Of a DNA stretch of 64,000 bases, positions 6,940 to 15,761 are shown one piece after another. The position numbers and the translations under genes are program-made. Within the stretch, counting starts at the first letter, position 1. Every line of letters starts with the position of its first letter. The notes below the pieces were generated by a model. The model worked only from the letters and a program-made list of their open reading frames with translations. It was not told the DNA's origin and searched no databases. Origin of the DNA: Kitasatospora acidiphila (GTDB lineage: Bacteria > Actinomycetota > Actinomycetes > Streptomycetales > Streptomycetaceae); the NCBI RefSeq assembly GCF_006636205.1, contig NZ_VIGB01000003.1, positions 7,132,501 through 7,196,500 of the forward strand, given 5' to 3'.

Positions 6940-9458
6940 TGCGCGTCCCGCTTTCCTGGCTGCGCGAGTACGTCGACCTGCCGACGACGGTCACCGGTCG
7001 CGAGGTCGCCGAGAAGCTGATCCAGGCCGGCCTGGAGGTCGAGACCGTCGAGCAGCTCGGCGCCGACCTCAAGGGCCCGCTGGCGGTCGGCGAGGTGCTC
7101 TCCATCGAGGAGCTGACCGGCTTCAAGAAGCCGATCCGCTACTGCATGGTCAACGTCGGCGACGCCAACGGCACCGGCGAGCCGCAGGAGATCGTCTGCG
7201 GCGCGCGGAACTTCAAGGTCGGCGACAAGGTGGTCGTGGTGCTGCCCGGCGCCGTGCTGCCCGGTCCGTTCCCGATCTCGGCCCGGCAGACCTACGGCCG
7301 CACCTCGGCCGGCATGATCTGCTCGGCCCGCGAGCTCGGCATGGGCGATGACCACGACGGCATCATCGTGCTGCCGGAGCACTACGAGCCCGGCACCGAC
7401 GCGATCGAGCTGCTGCAGCTGGTCGACGAGGTGCTGGACATCGCCGTCACCCCCGACCGCGGCTACTGCCTGTCGATGCGCGGCGTGGCCCGGGAGGCCG
7501 CCGCCGCCTTCGGGCTGCCGCTGGCCGACCCGGCGCTGCTGGACACCCCGCCGGCCAACTCCTACGGCTACCTGGTCAAGGTCGCCGACCCGGCCGGCTG
7601 CGACCGCTTCGTGGCCCGCACCGTGACGGGCGTCGACCCGGCCGCCAAGTCGCCGATCTGGCTGCAGCGCCGCCTGCAGAAGATGCACATCCGGCCGATC
7701 TCGCTGACCGTCGACATCACCAACTACGTGATGCTGGAGATCGGTCAGCCGCTGCACGCCTACGACCGGAACCGCGTCTCGGGCGCGATCACGGTCCGCC
7801 GCGCGGCCGCCGGCGAGACCCTGACCACCCTGGACGGGGTCAAGCGCAAGCTGTCCGACGAGGACCTGCTGATCTGCGACGAGTCCGGCCCGATCGGCCT
7901 GGCCGGCGTGATGGGCGGCGCCTCGACCGAGATCCTCGACCCGGTGGCCGACCCGGAGACCGGCCAGGTCACCGGCACCACCGAGGTGATCATCGAGGCG
8001 GCGCGCTTCGACCCGGTCGCCATCGCCCGCACCGCCAAGCGGCACAAGCTGCCCTCCGAGGCCTCCAAGCGCTTCGAGCGCGGGGTCGACCCGGAGGCCG
8101 CCCGGGCCGCCGCGCAGCGCGCCGTCGACCTGCTGGTGCTGATCGCCGGCGGCACGGCCGAGGCCGGGGTCACCGACATCGCCGCCCCGCACCCGGTGCG
8201 CATCATCACCATCGCGGCCGATCTGCCGGACCGGGTCGCGGGCACGCCGTACGGCCGGGAGACGGTCGCCCGCCGGCTGCAGGAGGTCGGCTGCACGGTG
8301 ATCGGGGCCGACCTGCTGGAGGTCACCCCGCCGACCTGGCGCCCCGACCTGACCGACCCCAACGACCTGGCGGAGGAGGTCATCCGGCTGGAGGGCTACG
8401 ACAACGTGCCCGCCCGGATGCCCCAGGTGCCGCCGGGCCAGGGGCTGACGGCGGCCCAGCGGATGCACCGCCGGATCGGCGTGGCGCTGGCCGGGGCCGG
8501 CTACGTCGAGATCAACGCCTACCCGTTCATCGGCGACGCCGCCTTCGACGACCTGGGCCTGGCCGCGGACGACGTCCGCCGCCGCACCGTCAAGCTGGTC
8601 AACCCGCTGAACGACGAGGAGCCGGCGCTGCGCACCACGCTGCTGCCGGGCCTGCTCGGGGCGCTGCGCCGCAACGTCGGCCGCGGCAACACCGATCTGG
8701 CGATCTTCGAGACCGGGCTGGTCTTCCTGCCCGACGCACAGGCGAAGGTGGCGCCGCGCCCGGCCGTCGACCGGCGGCCGACCGACGCCGAGCTGGCCGA
8801 GCTGGACGCCGCGCTGCCCAAGCAGCCGCGCCATGTCGCGGTGGCGCTGGCCGGGGAGCGGCTGCCCTCCGGCTGGTGGGGCAAGGGCGGGCAGGCCGGC
8901 TGGGCGGACGCCGTGGAGGCGGCCCGGGTGGTGGCGCGCGCGGCCGGCGTGGAGCTGGCGGTGCGTCAGGGCCAGAACGACCCCTGGCACCCCGGGCGCT
9001 GCGCGGAGCTGCTGGTCGCCGGCACCGACCGGGTCGTCGGCTACGCCGGCGAGCTGCACCCGCGGGTGGTCAAGTCGCTGCACCTGCCGGAGCGCACCTC
9101 GGTGATGGAGCTGGACCTGGACGCGCTGGCCGCCGACGGCGAGCAGCGGGTGCAGGGGCCGACGGTGTCCACCTTCCCGGTGGCCACCCAGGACGTCGCG
9201 CTGATCGTGGACAGCGAGGTCCCCGCCGCCCAGGTGGAGGCCGCGCTGCGGGACGGCGCGGGCGAACTGCTGGAGGCGATCCGGCTGTTCGACGTCTTCA
9301 CCGGTGAGCAGGTGGGCGAGGGCAAGAAGTCGCTGGCCTACGCGCTGCGGTTCCGGGCCACCGACCGCACGCTGACCGCCGACGAGGCCTCCGCCGCCCG
9401 CGAGGCCGCCGTCGCCACCGCCGCCGAGCGGACCGGCGCGGTGCTGCGCGGGGCGTAA
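6939..9458 (+). CDS. pheT: Phenylalanyl-tRNA synthetase beta subunit
   Basis: An 839-residue PheT. An N-terminal EMAP/Arc1p-like tRNA-binding domain (about 40-155, GARNFKVGDKVVVVLPGAVL) is followed by the B3/B4 editing domain (about 210-390, with RPISLTVDITNYVMLEIGQP and the ASKRFERGVDPE segment), B5 (about 405-480), the catalytic-like core, and a ferredoxin-fold anticodon-binding domain at about 745-838 (STFPVATQDVALIVD). Length and domain order are standard. It is translationally coupled to pheS and is followed by a strong bidirectional terminator. Confidence 0.97.
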   Translation: MRVPLSWLREYVDLPTTVTGREVAEKLIQAGLEVETVEQLGADLKGPLAVGEVLSIEELTGFKKPIRYCMVNVGDANGTGEPQEIVCGARNFKVGDKVVVVLPGAVLPGPFPISARQTYGRTSAGMICSARELGMGDDHDGIIVLPEHYEPGTDAIELLQLVDEVLDIAVTPDRGYCLSMRGVAREAAAAFGLPLADPALLDTPPANSYGYLVKVADPAGCDRFVARTVTGVDPAAKSPIWLQRRLQKMHIRPISLTVDITNYVMLEIGQPLHAYDRNRVSGAITVRRAAAGETLTTLDGVKRKLSDEDLLICDESGPIGLAGVMGGASTEILDPVADPETGQVTGTTEVIIEAARFDPVAIARTAKRHKLPSEASKRFERGVDPEAARAAAQRAVDLLVLIAGGTAEAGVTDIAAPHPVRIITIAADLPDRVAGTPYGRETVARRLQEVGCTVIGADLLEVTPPTWRPDLTDPNDLAEEVIRLEGYDNVPARMPQVPPGQGLTAAQRMHRRIGVALAGAGYVEINAYPFIGDAAFDDLGLAADDVRRRTVKLVNPLNDEEPALRTTLLPGLLGALRRNVGRGNTDLAIFETGLVFLPDAQAKVAPRPAVDRRPTDAELAELDAALPKQPRHVAVALAGERLPSGWWGKGGQAGWADAVEAARVVARAAGVELAVRQGQNDPWHPGRCAELLVAGTDRVVGYAGELHPRVVKSLHLPERTSVMELDLDALAADGEQRVQGPTVSTFPVATQDVALIVDSEVPAAQVEAALRDGAGELLEAIRLFDVFTGEQVGEGKKSLAYALRFRATDRTLTADEASAAREAAVATAAERTGAVLRGA

Positions 9459-9473
9459 CCGCCGCCAACACCC

Positions 9474-9505
9474 GTGGGGCCCCGGCCGGTTGGCCGGGGC
9501 CCCAC
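9474..9505. terminator. Bidirectional terminator after pheT
   Basis: Perfect 14-bp arms at 9474-9487 and 9492-9505 (GTGGGGCCCCGGCC and complement) with a 4-nt loop sit between the convergent pheT and alpha/beta hydrolase genes, 16 and 7 nt from their stops. It can serve both strands. Confidence 0.8.
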
Positions 9506-9511
9506 GCTGTT

Positions 9512-10291
9512 TCACGCGGTGAGGAACGAGATGGCCGCCGGGAGCAGGGCCGGGGCGTGCAGCACGTCGTAGTGGGTGGCGCCGGGCAGCACGGCGAGCC
9601 GGGAGACCGGGCGGTCCGCGGCGGCCCAGCCCGCGTCCCGCTGGCCGCCGCCGAGCAGCCGCCAGAACTCGACCATGTGCGCCGGGGTGATCGAGTCGGC
9701 GTCGGCGAAGGCCAGCAGGGTGGGCACGTTGAGGGCGGCCACCTCGGTGGACCAGTCGTACTCCTGGGTCAGCAGGTCGCTCATCTTGGTGTGCAGCAGC
9801 GGCCAGTCCTCGGGGCGCGGCGCGACGGCGGCGTAGGTCTGGTAGATCGGGGAGGGCTTCATGGCCTCGGCCGACTCCGGGCCCATCTCGCCCATGGCCT
9901 CCAGGATCTCCGGGTACCAGCCGGACCGGGCGAACGCGATCGAGACCACCACCAGGCGCCGGACCAGCTCCGGGTGCTGGATCGCGGTGCGCAGCGCGGT
10001 GGAACCGCCGAACGAGTAGCCCAGCAGATCGGCCCGGCCCAGGCCGAGGTGCTTGATCAGGGCGGCGATGTCGTCACCCAGCGTCTGGTAGCGGATCGGC
10101 CGGTCGACGTCCGCGGTGCGGCCGTGGCCCTGCAGGTCGACCGCGATCACCCGGCGGTGCTCGGCCAGCGCCGGGATCAGCGGCGCGACCATCTCGGTGG
10201 AGCCGAGGCCGCCGTGCAGCAGCACCAGCGGCTCGCCCGAGCCCTGCTCGGTGTAGTAGAGGTTGACTCCGTTGACCTCGGCGTAGCTCAT
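9512..10291 (-). CDS. Alpha/beta-fold hydrolase
   Basis: A 259-residue soluble hydrolase. The oxyanion-hole segment LVLLHGGLGST (about 23) and the nucleophile elbow GYSFGG (Ser93) are clear. The acid is probably within FADADSIT (about 195), and the catalytic His lies in LPGATHYDVLH near the C-terminus. This places it in the general hydrolase/haloperoxidase-like group; the substrate is unknown. It is transcribed in the same direction as the GT87 gene upstream but separated by a palindrome, so it is probably its own transcription unit. Confidence 0.8.
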   Translation of the reverse strand: MSYAEVNGVNLYYTEQGSGEPLVLLHGGLGSTEMVAPLIPALAEHRRVIAVDLQGHGRTADVDRPIRYQTLGDDIAALIKHLGLGRADLLGYSFGGSTALRTAIQHPELVRRLVVVSIAFARSGWYPEILEAMGEMGPESAEAMKPSPIYQTYAAVAPRPEDWPLLHTKMSDLLTQEYDWSTEVAALNVPTLLAFADADSITPAHMVEFWRLLGGGQRDAGWAAADRPVSRLAVLPGATHYDVLHAPALLPAAISFLTA

Positions 10292-10340
10292 GCGTGTGCC
10301 CTCTCCAGGCGGGTGGTCGGCTCTTCCGGGAGAGTGGACG

Positions 10341-10375
10341 GACGGCGGCGACCGAACTCATCGGTCGCCGCCGTC
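10341..10375. terminator. Long palindrome between GT87 and hydrolase genes
   Basis: Perfect 15-bp arms at 10341-10355 and 10361-10375 (GACGGCGGCGACCGA and complement) with the 5-nt loop ACTCA. It lies 26 nt beyond the stop of the minus-strand GT87 gene. The T-rich tail is on the plus-strand side, but the perfect stem can end minus-strand transcripts too. Confidence 0.65.
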
Positions 10376-10400
10376 TTTCTCGGGAAGGTTTTTTCGAGCG

Positions 10401-11645
10401 TCAGTCCAGGACGGCCTGCTCGACCAGCGCCGGCCGGGGCGGTCGCGCCGTCGCCGCGGGCGTGCGGCCGCCCCGGGCGACGGCCAGGAAGGTCAGCCCC
10501 GCGCAGACCGGGTAGCTCCAGGCGAGCGCCACCAGGTACCAGGGCAGCGCGGTACCCGGGGCCAGGTGGGCGGCGGCCTTGCCGGCGGCCGGCACCATCC
10601 AGCTGCCGGCGGCCACCAGCCAGGCGGCGATCGCCAGCTGCCCGGCCCGGCTGCGCCGGATCGGCCCGTGCGCCAGGCAGATCAGGGTGGGCAGGCACCA
10701 GACGTAGTGGTGGCTCCAGGAGATCGGGCCGAGCAGCAGCCCGAGCAGCTGGACGGTGACCACCATGGCGAGGGTCTCGCCGCGCCGGGTGGCCGCCCGC
10801 AGCGCCAGCAGGCCACCGGCCAGCGCCGCGAGCGCCAGCACGCAGTAGAGCACGGACAGGCCGCCGTCATGGCCCAGGGTGCGGGCGACGGCGCCGCGCA
10901 GCGACTGGTTCTCGAAGGAGGCCACCTGGCCGACCCGGCTGGTGTCGTAGAGCTCGTGGAACCAGTACTCGGAGGAGTCCCTGGGGTCGATCGCCCAGGC
11001 CGCGCCGACGGTGGCGAAGAAGACCACCGCCGACCAGACGGCCGCCCGCCACTTGCGGGCCGCCAGGAAGTACAGGCCGGTGACGGCCGGGACCAGCTTC
11101 AGCCCGGCGGCGATGCCGACGCCGGCACCGGCCGCGGCTGACCGGCCGCGGGTCAGGCCGACCAGCACGATCGCGGCCAGGATCAGGTCGATCTGCCCGA
11201 GGCCCAGGCTGTGCCGCACCGGCTCCAGCCAGAGCGCCAGGGCCGTCCAGAGCATCGCGGGCCGGCGCGGCTCCCGGTGGCCGAGCAGCCGGAACGAGCA
11301 GTGCACCACCAGCCACAGCGCGCCCAGTGACAGCAGGTGCCAGACACCGGCCGCGACCGGCCAGGGCAGCGCGGCCAGCGGCAGGAAGACCGCCGCCGCG
11401 AACGGCGGATAGGTGAACGGCAGCGGCTGGGCGTGCGGGTCCGAGCGGTGCAGCTTGAAGTCGTAGAGCGTGCCGTGCAGCAGGCTGGGGGAGCCCTGGT
11501 AGTAGACCTTGAGGTCGAACATGTCGGCGCCCAGCACCGTGATCACCAGATGCACCGTCAGTGAGACGGCCAGCACCCAGCCTGCTCGGCGCAGCAGCGC
11601 CGCCCGGAACGCCGAGAGCCGCCCTTGCGGCGTGGTCATGAGCAC
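10401..11645 (-). CDS. GT87-family polyprenyl-phosphate mannosyltransferase-like membrane protein
   Basis: A 414-residue polytopic membrane protein with about ten hydrophobic helices. The first helix (WVLAVSLTVHLVITVL) is followed by the periplasmic loop GADMFDLKVYYQGSP, whose DLxVYxxG motif is characteristic of GT87/DUF2029 glycosyltransferases (GT-C fold). These use polyprenyl-phosphate-mannose to extend cell-envelope glycans outside the membrane. PFTYPPFAAAVFLPLA and LKLVPAVTGLYFLAARKWRA are further family hallmarks. GTG 11645 fits the GGGGAAGG Shine-Dalgarno better than ATG 11639. The acceptor is unknown. Confidence 0.8.
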   Translation of the reverse strand: MLMTTPQGRLSAFRAALLRRAGWVLAVSLTVHLVITVLGADMFDLKVYYQGSPSLLHGTLYDFKLHRSDPHAQPLPFTYPPFAAAVFLPLAALPWPVAAGVWHLLSLGALWLVVHCSFRLLGHREPRRPAMLWTALALWLEPVRHSLGLGQIDLILAAIVLVGLTRGRSAAAGAGVGIAAGLKLVPAVTGLYFLAARKWRAAVWSAVVFFATVGAAWAIDPRDSSEYWFHELYDTSRVGQVASFENQSLRGAVARTLGHDGGLSVLYCVLALAALAGGLLALRAATRRGETLAMVVTVQLLGLLLGPISWSHHYVWCLPTLICLAHGPIRRSRAGQLAIAAWLVAAGSWMVPAAGKAAAHLAPGTALPWYLVALAWSYPVCAGLTFLAVARGGRTPAATARPPRPALVEQAVLD

Positions 11646-11686
11646 ACTCGGCCTTCCCCGATCTGTTCTGTTCGGGTACCACAGTA

Positions 11687-11731
11687 CCGACCGGGTCGGG
11701 CCCGCCCGGTGGGCGAGCCCGACCCGGTCGG
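11687..11731 (-). terminator. Terminator after 3-hydroxyacyl-CoA dehydrogenase gene
   Basis: Perfect 15-bp arms at 11687-11701 and 11717-11731 (CCGACCGGGTCGGGC and complement) around a 15-nt loop, 7 nt past the stop of the minus-strand dehydrogenase gene. Confidence 0.75.
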
Positions 11732-11738
11732 CGCTCGG

Positions 11739-12608
11739 TCAGGCCGTGGCGGTGTAGTCGTAGAAGCCGCGGCCGGACTTGCGGCCGAGCAGACCGGCGT
11801 CGACCATCCGGGAGAGCAGCGGCGGAGCGGCGTACAGCGGCTCCTTGTACTCGGCGTACATGCTGTCGGCGATCGAGGCGATGGTGTCCAGGCCGATCAG
11901 GTCGCACAGCCGTAGCGGGCCCATCGGGTGGGCGCAGCCGGCCTCCATGCCCTTGTCGATGTCGGCGGCGGTGGCCACGCCCGACTCGAACATCCGGACG
12001 GCGGCGAGCAGGTACGGCACCAGCAGCGCGTTGACCACGAAGCCGGCCCGGTCGCGGGCCCGGATCGGCTCCTTGCCGAGCGCCTCGACCGCGAAGGTCT
12101 CGATCCGGGTGGTGGTCTCGGCGGAGGTGGTCAGGGTGGGGATCACCTCGACCAGCCGTTGCACCGGCGCCGGGTTGAAGAAGTGCAGGCCGATCACCTG
12201 CTCGGGGCGACTGGTGGCGGCGGCCAGCTTCACGATCGGGATCGAGGAGGTGTTGGAGGCCAGCACCGCGTCCCGGCGGGTGACCACCTGGTCCAGGGTC
12301 TGGAAGATCTTGACCTTGATCTCCTCGATCTCGGCGACCGCCTCGACCACCAGGTCGCGGTCGGCGAAGTCGGCCAGCTCGGTGGTGAAGGTGATCCGGC
12401 CCAGCGCCTCGTCACGCTGCTCGACGGTGAGCTTGCCGCGCTTGACGGCGGTGTCCAGCGAGTTGCCCACCCGGGCCCGGCCGAACTCCAGCGCCTCGGC
12501 ACTGGCCTCCGAGACCATCACGTCCAGTCCGGAGCGGGCGAAGACCTCGGCGATGCCCGACCCCATGAGGCCGCAGCCGACCACCCCTACGCGCGCGATG
12601 TCGCTCAC
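11739..12608 (-). CDS. 3-hydroxybutyryl-CoA dehydrogenase
   Basis: A 289-residue enzyme that oxidises (3S)-3-hydroxyacyl-CoA with NAD(P). The Rossmann domain has the dinucleotide motif GVVGCGLMGSGIA (residues 8-20). The catalytic region ASNTSSIPI (about 117-125) and LHFFNPAPVQRLVEVI (His142) match the HAD family, and the C-terminal domain contains RAGFVVNALLVPYL and GCAHPMGPLRLCDLIGLD. This is the single-domain bacterial form used in polyhydroxybutyrate, butanoyl-CoA or beta-oxidation metabolism. No pathway partner is adjacent. Confidence 0.88.
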   Translation of the reverse strand: MSDIARVGVVGCGLMGSGIAEVFARSGLDVMVSEASAEALEFGRARVGNSLDTAVKRGKLTVEQRDEALGRITFTTELADFADRDLVVEAVAEIEEIKVKIFQTLDQVVTRRDAVLASNTSSIPIVKLAAATSRPEQVIGLHFFNPAPVQRLVEVIPTLTTSAETTTRIETFAVEALGKEPIRARDRAGFVVNALLVPYLLAAVRMFESGVATAADIDKGMEAGCAHPMGPLRLCDLIGLDTIASIADSMYAEYKEPLYAAPPLLSRMVDAGLLGRKSGRGFYDYTATA

Positions 12609-12735
12609 TCAACTTGCCTTTCCGAAGTCCGGATGGGCGGGATCGCCGCCCGGCCGGCTCGACCGTTGTCGCTCGACCGTACTACCTGGCACGCCTCGGT
12701 GGGGCCAGTGCCCCACGCAATCGGCCATTACGCCG

Positions 12736-12759
12736 TTCGAATGACGCCCATTCGAATGA
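12736..12759. promoter_or_regulatory. Repeated TTCGAATGA element upstream of the dehydrogenase and SDR genes
   Basis: TTCGAATGA occurs at 12736-12744 and again at 12751-12759, 15 bp apart, and the second copy is embedded in the palindrome CATTCGAATG (12749-12758). The element sits in the 264-bp region between the divergent dehydrogenase and SDR genes and is more AT-rich than its surroundings. It is operator-like; no regulator is adjacent. Confidence 0.4.
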
Positions 12760-12872
12760 TCGCGGCAGCCGGGCCCGTGTGGTCCGGCACCGGGGTCCGG
12801 CCCGGCCGCGCATGCTGTCCGGGACAACCGGGCCGGGCGGTCGGCATCCGGTAGGCGGTGGAGGGAGCGGCG

Positions 12873-13691
12873 ATGCGCAGCGGCACGTTGGAGGGGCAGG
12901 TCGCGCTGATCACCGGGGCCGGGCGGGGCATCGGACGGGAGATCGCGCTCGGGCTGGCCGCCGAGGGCATGGCCGTGGGGCTGGTCGGCCGGACGCTGGA
13001 GACCCTCACCGGGACGCTCAAGGCCTGCGCCAAGGAGGGCGCCCGGGGGATCGCCGTGACCGTCGACGTGACCAAGCTCGGCGCGGTGCGCGAGGCGGTG
13101 CGCAGCGTCGAGCGGGACCTCGGGCCGATCGACCTGCTGGTCAACAACGCCGGTCAGGTGGACCGGACCGAGGTGCCGATCTGGGAGGTCGACGCGGGGC
13201 AGTGGTGGCAGGTGATCGAGGTCAACCTGCGGGGGCCGTTCAATCTGCTGCGCAGCGTGCTGCCCGGCATGGTGGCCCGCCGCCGCGGCCGGGTCATCAA
13301 CCTCAACTCCGGCTTCGCGGTGCGGCCCGACGGCCACTACACCGCCTACGCCACCTCCAAGGGGGCGCTGCTCCAACTCTCCGACAACATCGCCGACTCG
13401 CTGGCCGCCCACCACGTGGTGGTGCTGGACGTCAGCCCCGGGGCGGTGGCCACCGACATGACGGCCGGCATGCCGATGTTCAAGGACAGGACGGAGTGGA
13501 ACAGCATCCCCTACATGGTGGCGGTCGCCGTGGACGCCGCCCGTGGGCGCTTCGACGCGCTGCACGGGCGGTTCATCCACGCCGGTCGCGACGACCTGGA
13601 GCAGTTGGTGGCGCAGGCCGAGCGGATCCGCGCCCTGGACGCCCGCACGCTGCGGCTGCGTCCGTACGGCGACGACGATCCGCTGGCCTGA
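12873..13691 (+). CDS. Short-chain dehydrogenase/reductase (SDR)
   Basis: A 272-residue classical SDR starting at ATG 12873, which has GGAGGGAG five nt upstream. The NAD(P) motif TGAGRGIG follows the first strand; LLVNNAG is present, as is the catalytic YxxxK in HYTAYATSKGALLQLSD, preceded by the Ser of NLNSGFAV. The loop after PGAVATDMT ends in a family-specific C-terminus. It oxidises or reduces a hydroxyl/carbonyl substrate that cannot be named. It is monocistronic, convergent with the cupin gene. Confidence 0.85.
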   Translation: MRSGTLEGQVALITGAGRGIGREIALGLAAEGMAVGLVGRTLETLTGTLKACAKEGARGIAVTVDVTKLGAVREAVRSVERDLGPIDLLVNNAGQVDRTEVPIWEVDAGQWWQVIEVNLRGPFNLLRSVLPGMVARRRGRVINLNSGFAVRPDGHYTAYATSKGALLQLSDNIADSLAAHHVVVLDVSPGAVATDMTAGMPMFKDRTEWNSIPYMVAVAVDAARGRFDALHGRFIHAGRDDLEQLVAQAERIRALDARTLRLRPYGDDDPLA

Positions 13692-13694
13692 TCC

Positions 13695-13714
13695 GCCGGC
13701 TCGGCCGAGCCGGC
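13695..13714. terminator. Palindrome between convergent SDR and cupin genes
   Basis: A perfect 20-bp palindrome (GCCGGCTCGG and complement) starts 4 nt after the SDR stop and ends at the cupin stop. It probably ends both transcripts, though it has no T-tract. Confidence 0.5.
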
Positions 13715-14254
13715 TCAGCCGGCGGCCGACTCCGCACCGAGGAAGACGTAGGCGGCCAGCGCGGGCCGGTCGCTGCGGTTGTGCCAGGCGTGCCGGGTGC
13801 CGCGCTGCACCACGCAGCTGCCGGCCGTCAGCTTGGTCTCGGTGCCGTCCTCCAGCTCCAGGCACAGCTCGCCCTGGAGCACCACCATCAGATCGACGGT
13901 GTCGGTGGCGTGCCGTCCGGCCTCGTCGGGGGTGATCGCGGCCAGCATGCCCGGGAAGGTCTGCTCGACCTCGGCGAACAGCTCCGCCGGATCGCCCTCC
14001 GGGGCCGCCGCGGCGCCGTCCGGCGGCCAGTTGACCACCACGAAGCGGAAGGCGCCCGGCTCGGCCGGGAAGTACGGCTCGAAGCTCGCGGCCTCGGAGC
14101 CGGTGCCGACGGCGGGCGTGCCGTCGGCACCCCACACCCGGAAGAACTCATAGCCGGGCATCGCCCTCAGGACGACCGGGTCGACCGGCCCCTGCGCGTC
14201 CACCACCGACGAGCCGTCGGCGCGACGGCCGGCGACGAACCGCTGTATCTCCAT
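13715..14254 (-). CDS. Cupin-domain protein
   Basis: A 179-residue protein. The C-terminal half is a cupin: TDTVDLMVVLQGELCLELED, then GSCVVQRGTRHAWHN, with His in the second motif as a metal ligand. The first motif lacks the usual HxH, so only part of a metal site is visible. The N-terminal half (FRVWGADGTP, FEPYFPAEPGAFRFVVVNWP) resembles proteins annotated as quercetinase-like or generic cupins in actinobacteria. It is the last gene of the SnoaL-like, LLM, MFS, cupin series and may be a dioxygenase, an isomerase or a binding protein. Confidence 0.7.
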   Translation of the reverse strand: MEIQRFVAGRRADGSSVVDAQGPVDPVVLRAMPGYEFFRVWGADGTPAVGTGSEAASFEPYFPAEPGAFRFVVVNWPPDGAAAAPEGDPAELFAEVEQTFPGMLAAITPDEAGRHATDTVDLMVVLQGELCLELEDGTETKLTAGSCVVQRGTRHAWHNRSDRPALAAYVFLGAESAAG

Positions 14255-14284
14255 GGTTCTTCCTCCTGAGGATGGGTCGGTCAG

Positions 14285-15706
14285 TCAGCCTGAGTGGTGC
14301 AGTCGGGCCGGCAGCAGGGCCGCGACGGCGGCGACGGCCAGCAGCAGGGCGACCGCCGAGACCAGCATGGACAGGTGCATGCCGGCGATGAAGCCCGAGC
14401 CGCTGGCGGCCAGGGCGCCGAACACCGCGACCCCGATCGCACCGCCGATCTGCCGGGCGGAGTTGAGGATGCCCGAGGCCAGGCCGGCCCGCTCGTGCTC
14501 CACCGACTCCAGCATCGCGGTGGTCAGCGGCGGCACCGCCAGCCCACCGCCGATGCCCAGCGGCACCAGCAGCACCAGCACCAGGGCGATCGCGGTGTGC
14601 CGGCCGACCACCAGCAGCGCCAGCAGGCCGGCGGCCTGGATCAGCACCCCGATGATCAGCGGCAACCGCGGCCCGAACCGGTTGGTCAGCCGCCCGGCGG
14701 TCACATTGACCACGGTGGTGAAGGCGGTCATCGGCACGAACATCAGACCGGCGCTCAACGGCGAGGCCCCGCGCAGCTGTTGGAAGTACAGCGTGAGCAC
14801 GAAGACGAAGCCGTAGTAGCTGAAGTTCAGCGCGAAACCGGTGCAGGTGCAGAGCGCCACCGCACGGTGGCGGAACAGGCTGAGCGGCACCGCCGGGCGC
14901 TCCTGGCGGCTCTCGATCACCACGAACGACACCGCGCAGACCACGAACACCAGCAGCGCGAGCAGCGTGCCGGTCGCGGTCCAGCCGTGGGCGCCGCCGT
15001 TGATCACCGCGAAGACCAGCCCGGCCAGCGCCGCCACGGCGGTGAACTGGCCGCCGAGGTCGAGCGAGGCGGTGCCGGGGCGCGACTTGGGCGCCTTGAC
15101 CAGTCCGGCCAGCGCCGCGATCCCGACCGGCAGGTTGATGAAGAAGATCCACCGCCAACCCAGCCCGTCGGTGAGCGCGCCGCCGACCACCGGTCCGGCG
15201 GCCACCGCGACACCACCACCGGCGGTCCAGAGCGCGATGCCGCGGGCCCGGCCCGCCGGGTCGCCGTAGGCCTGCCGGACCAGCGAGAGCGAGGCCGGCA
15301 GCATCACGGCCGCCGCCGCGCCCTGCACCGCCCGGGCGGCGATCAGGGTGCCCAGGTTCGGTGCGAAGCCGCAGATCGCGGACATGACGGTGAACATGGC
15401 CAGACCCCAGCCGAACGCCTTGGAGGCGCCGATCCGGTCGGCCACCGACCCGGCCGAGAGCAGCAGGGCCGCGAAGACCAGGGTGTAGGCGTCCACCACC
15501 CACTGCAGTCCGGAGACCTGATTGCCCCACTGCCGCCCGATGGCCGGCAGCGCCACGTTGACCACCGTGGTGTCGAGCGTGGTGATGAAGAACCCCAGAC
15601 AGGCGACCGCGACCACCAGCGGGCCGGTGGCGCCGGCCTGGGTGGCGGCGGGGGACGCTCCCGCCTGGGTGTCCTGTTGGGTTCCTGGTTGTGTGGTCCG
15701 GTCCAT
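14285..15706 (-). CDS. DHA2-type MFS drug exporter (14 TM)
   Basis: A 473-residue major facilitator with about 14 hydrophobic helices. The first helix ends FFITTLDTTVVNVALP, the DHA2 motif D1 (LDxTVxNVALP), and motif A appears as GSVADRIGASKAF. The antiporter motif C-like segment AAGPVVGGALTD is present in helix 5. Such proteins export hydrophobic antibiotics or dyes against protons. It lies between the LLM oxidoreductase and cupin genes and probably exports the product or substrate of that small operon. Confidence 0.87.
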   Translation of the reverse strand: MDRTTQPGTQQDTQAGASPAATQAGATGPLVVAVACLGFFITTLDTTVVNVALPAIGRQWGNQVSGLQWVVDAYTLVFAALLLSAGSVADRIGASKAFGWGLAMFTVMSAICGFAPNLGTLIAARAVQGAAAAVMLPASLSLVRQAYGDPAGRARGIALWTAGGGVAVAAGPVVGGALTDGLGWRWIFFINLPVGIAALAGLVKAPKSRPGTASLDLGGQFTAVAALAGLVFAVINGGAHGWTATGTLLALLVFVVCAVSFVVIESRQERPAVPLSLFRHRAVALCTCTGFALNFSYYGFVFVLTLYFQQLRGASPLSAGLMFVPMTAFTTVVNVTAGRLTNRFGPRLPLIIGVLIQAAGLLALLVVGRHTAIALVLVLLVPLGIGGGLAVPPLTTAMLESVEHERAGLASGILNSARQIGGAIGVAVFGALAASGSGFIAGMHLSMLVSAVALLLAVAAVAALLPARLHHSG

Positions 15707-15761
15707 GATGCCCCTTCAGCGGCCGGGGCCGCTGCTCGCGGTGGTTCGTCGGTGCTCCGCG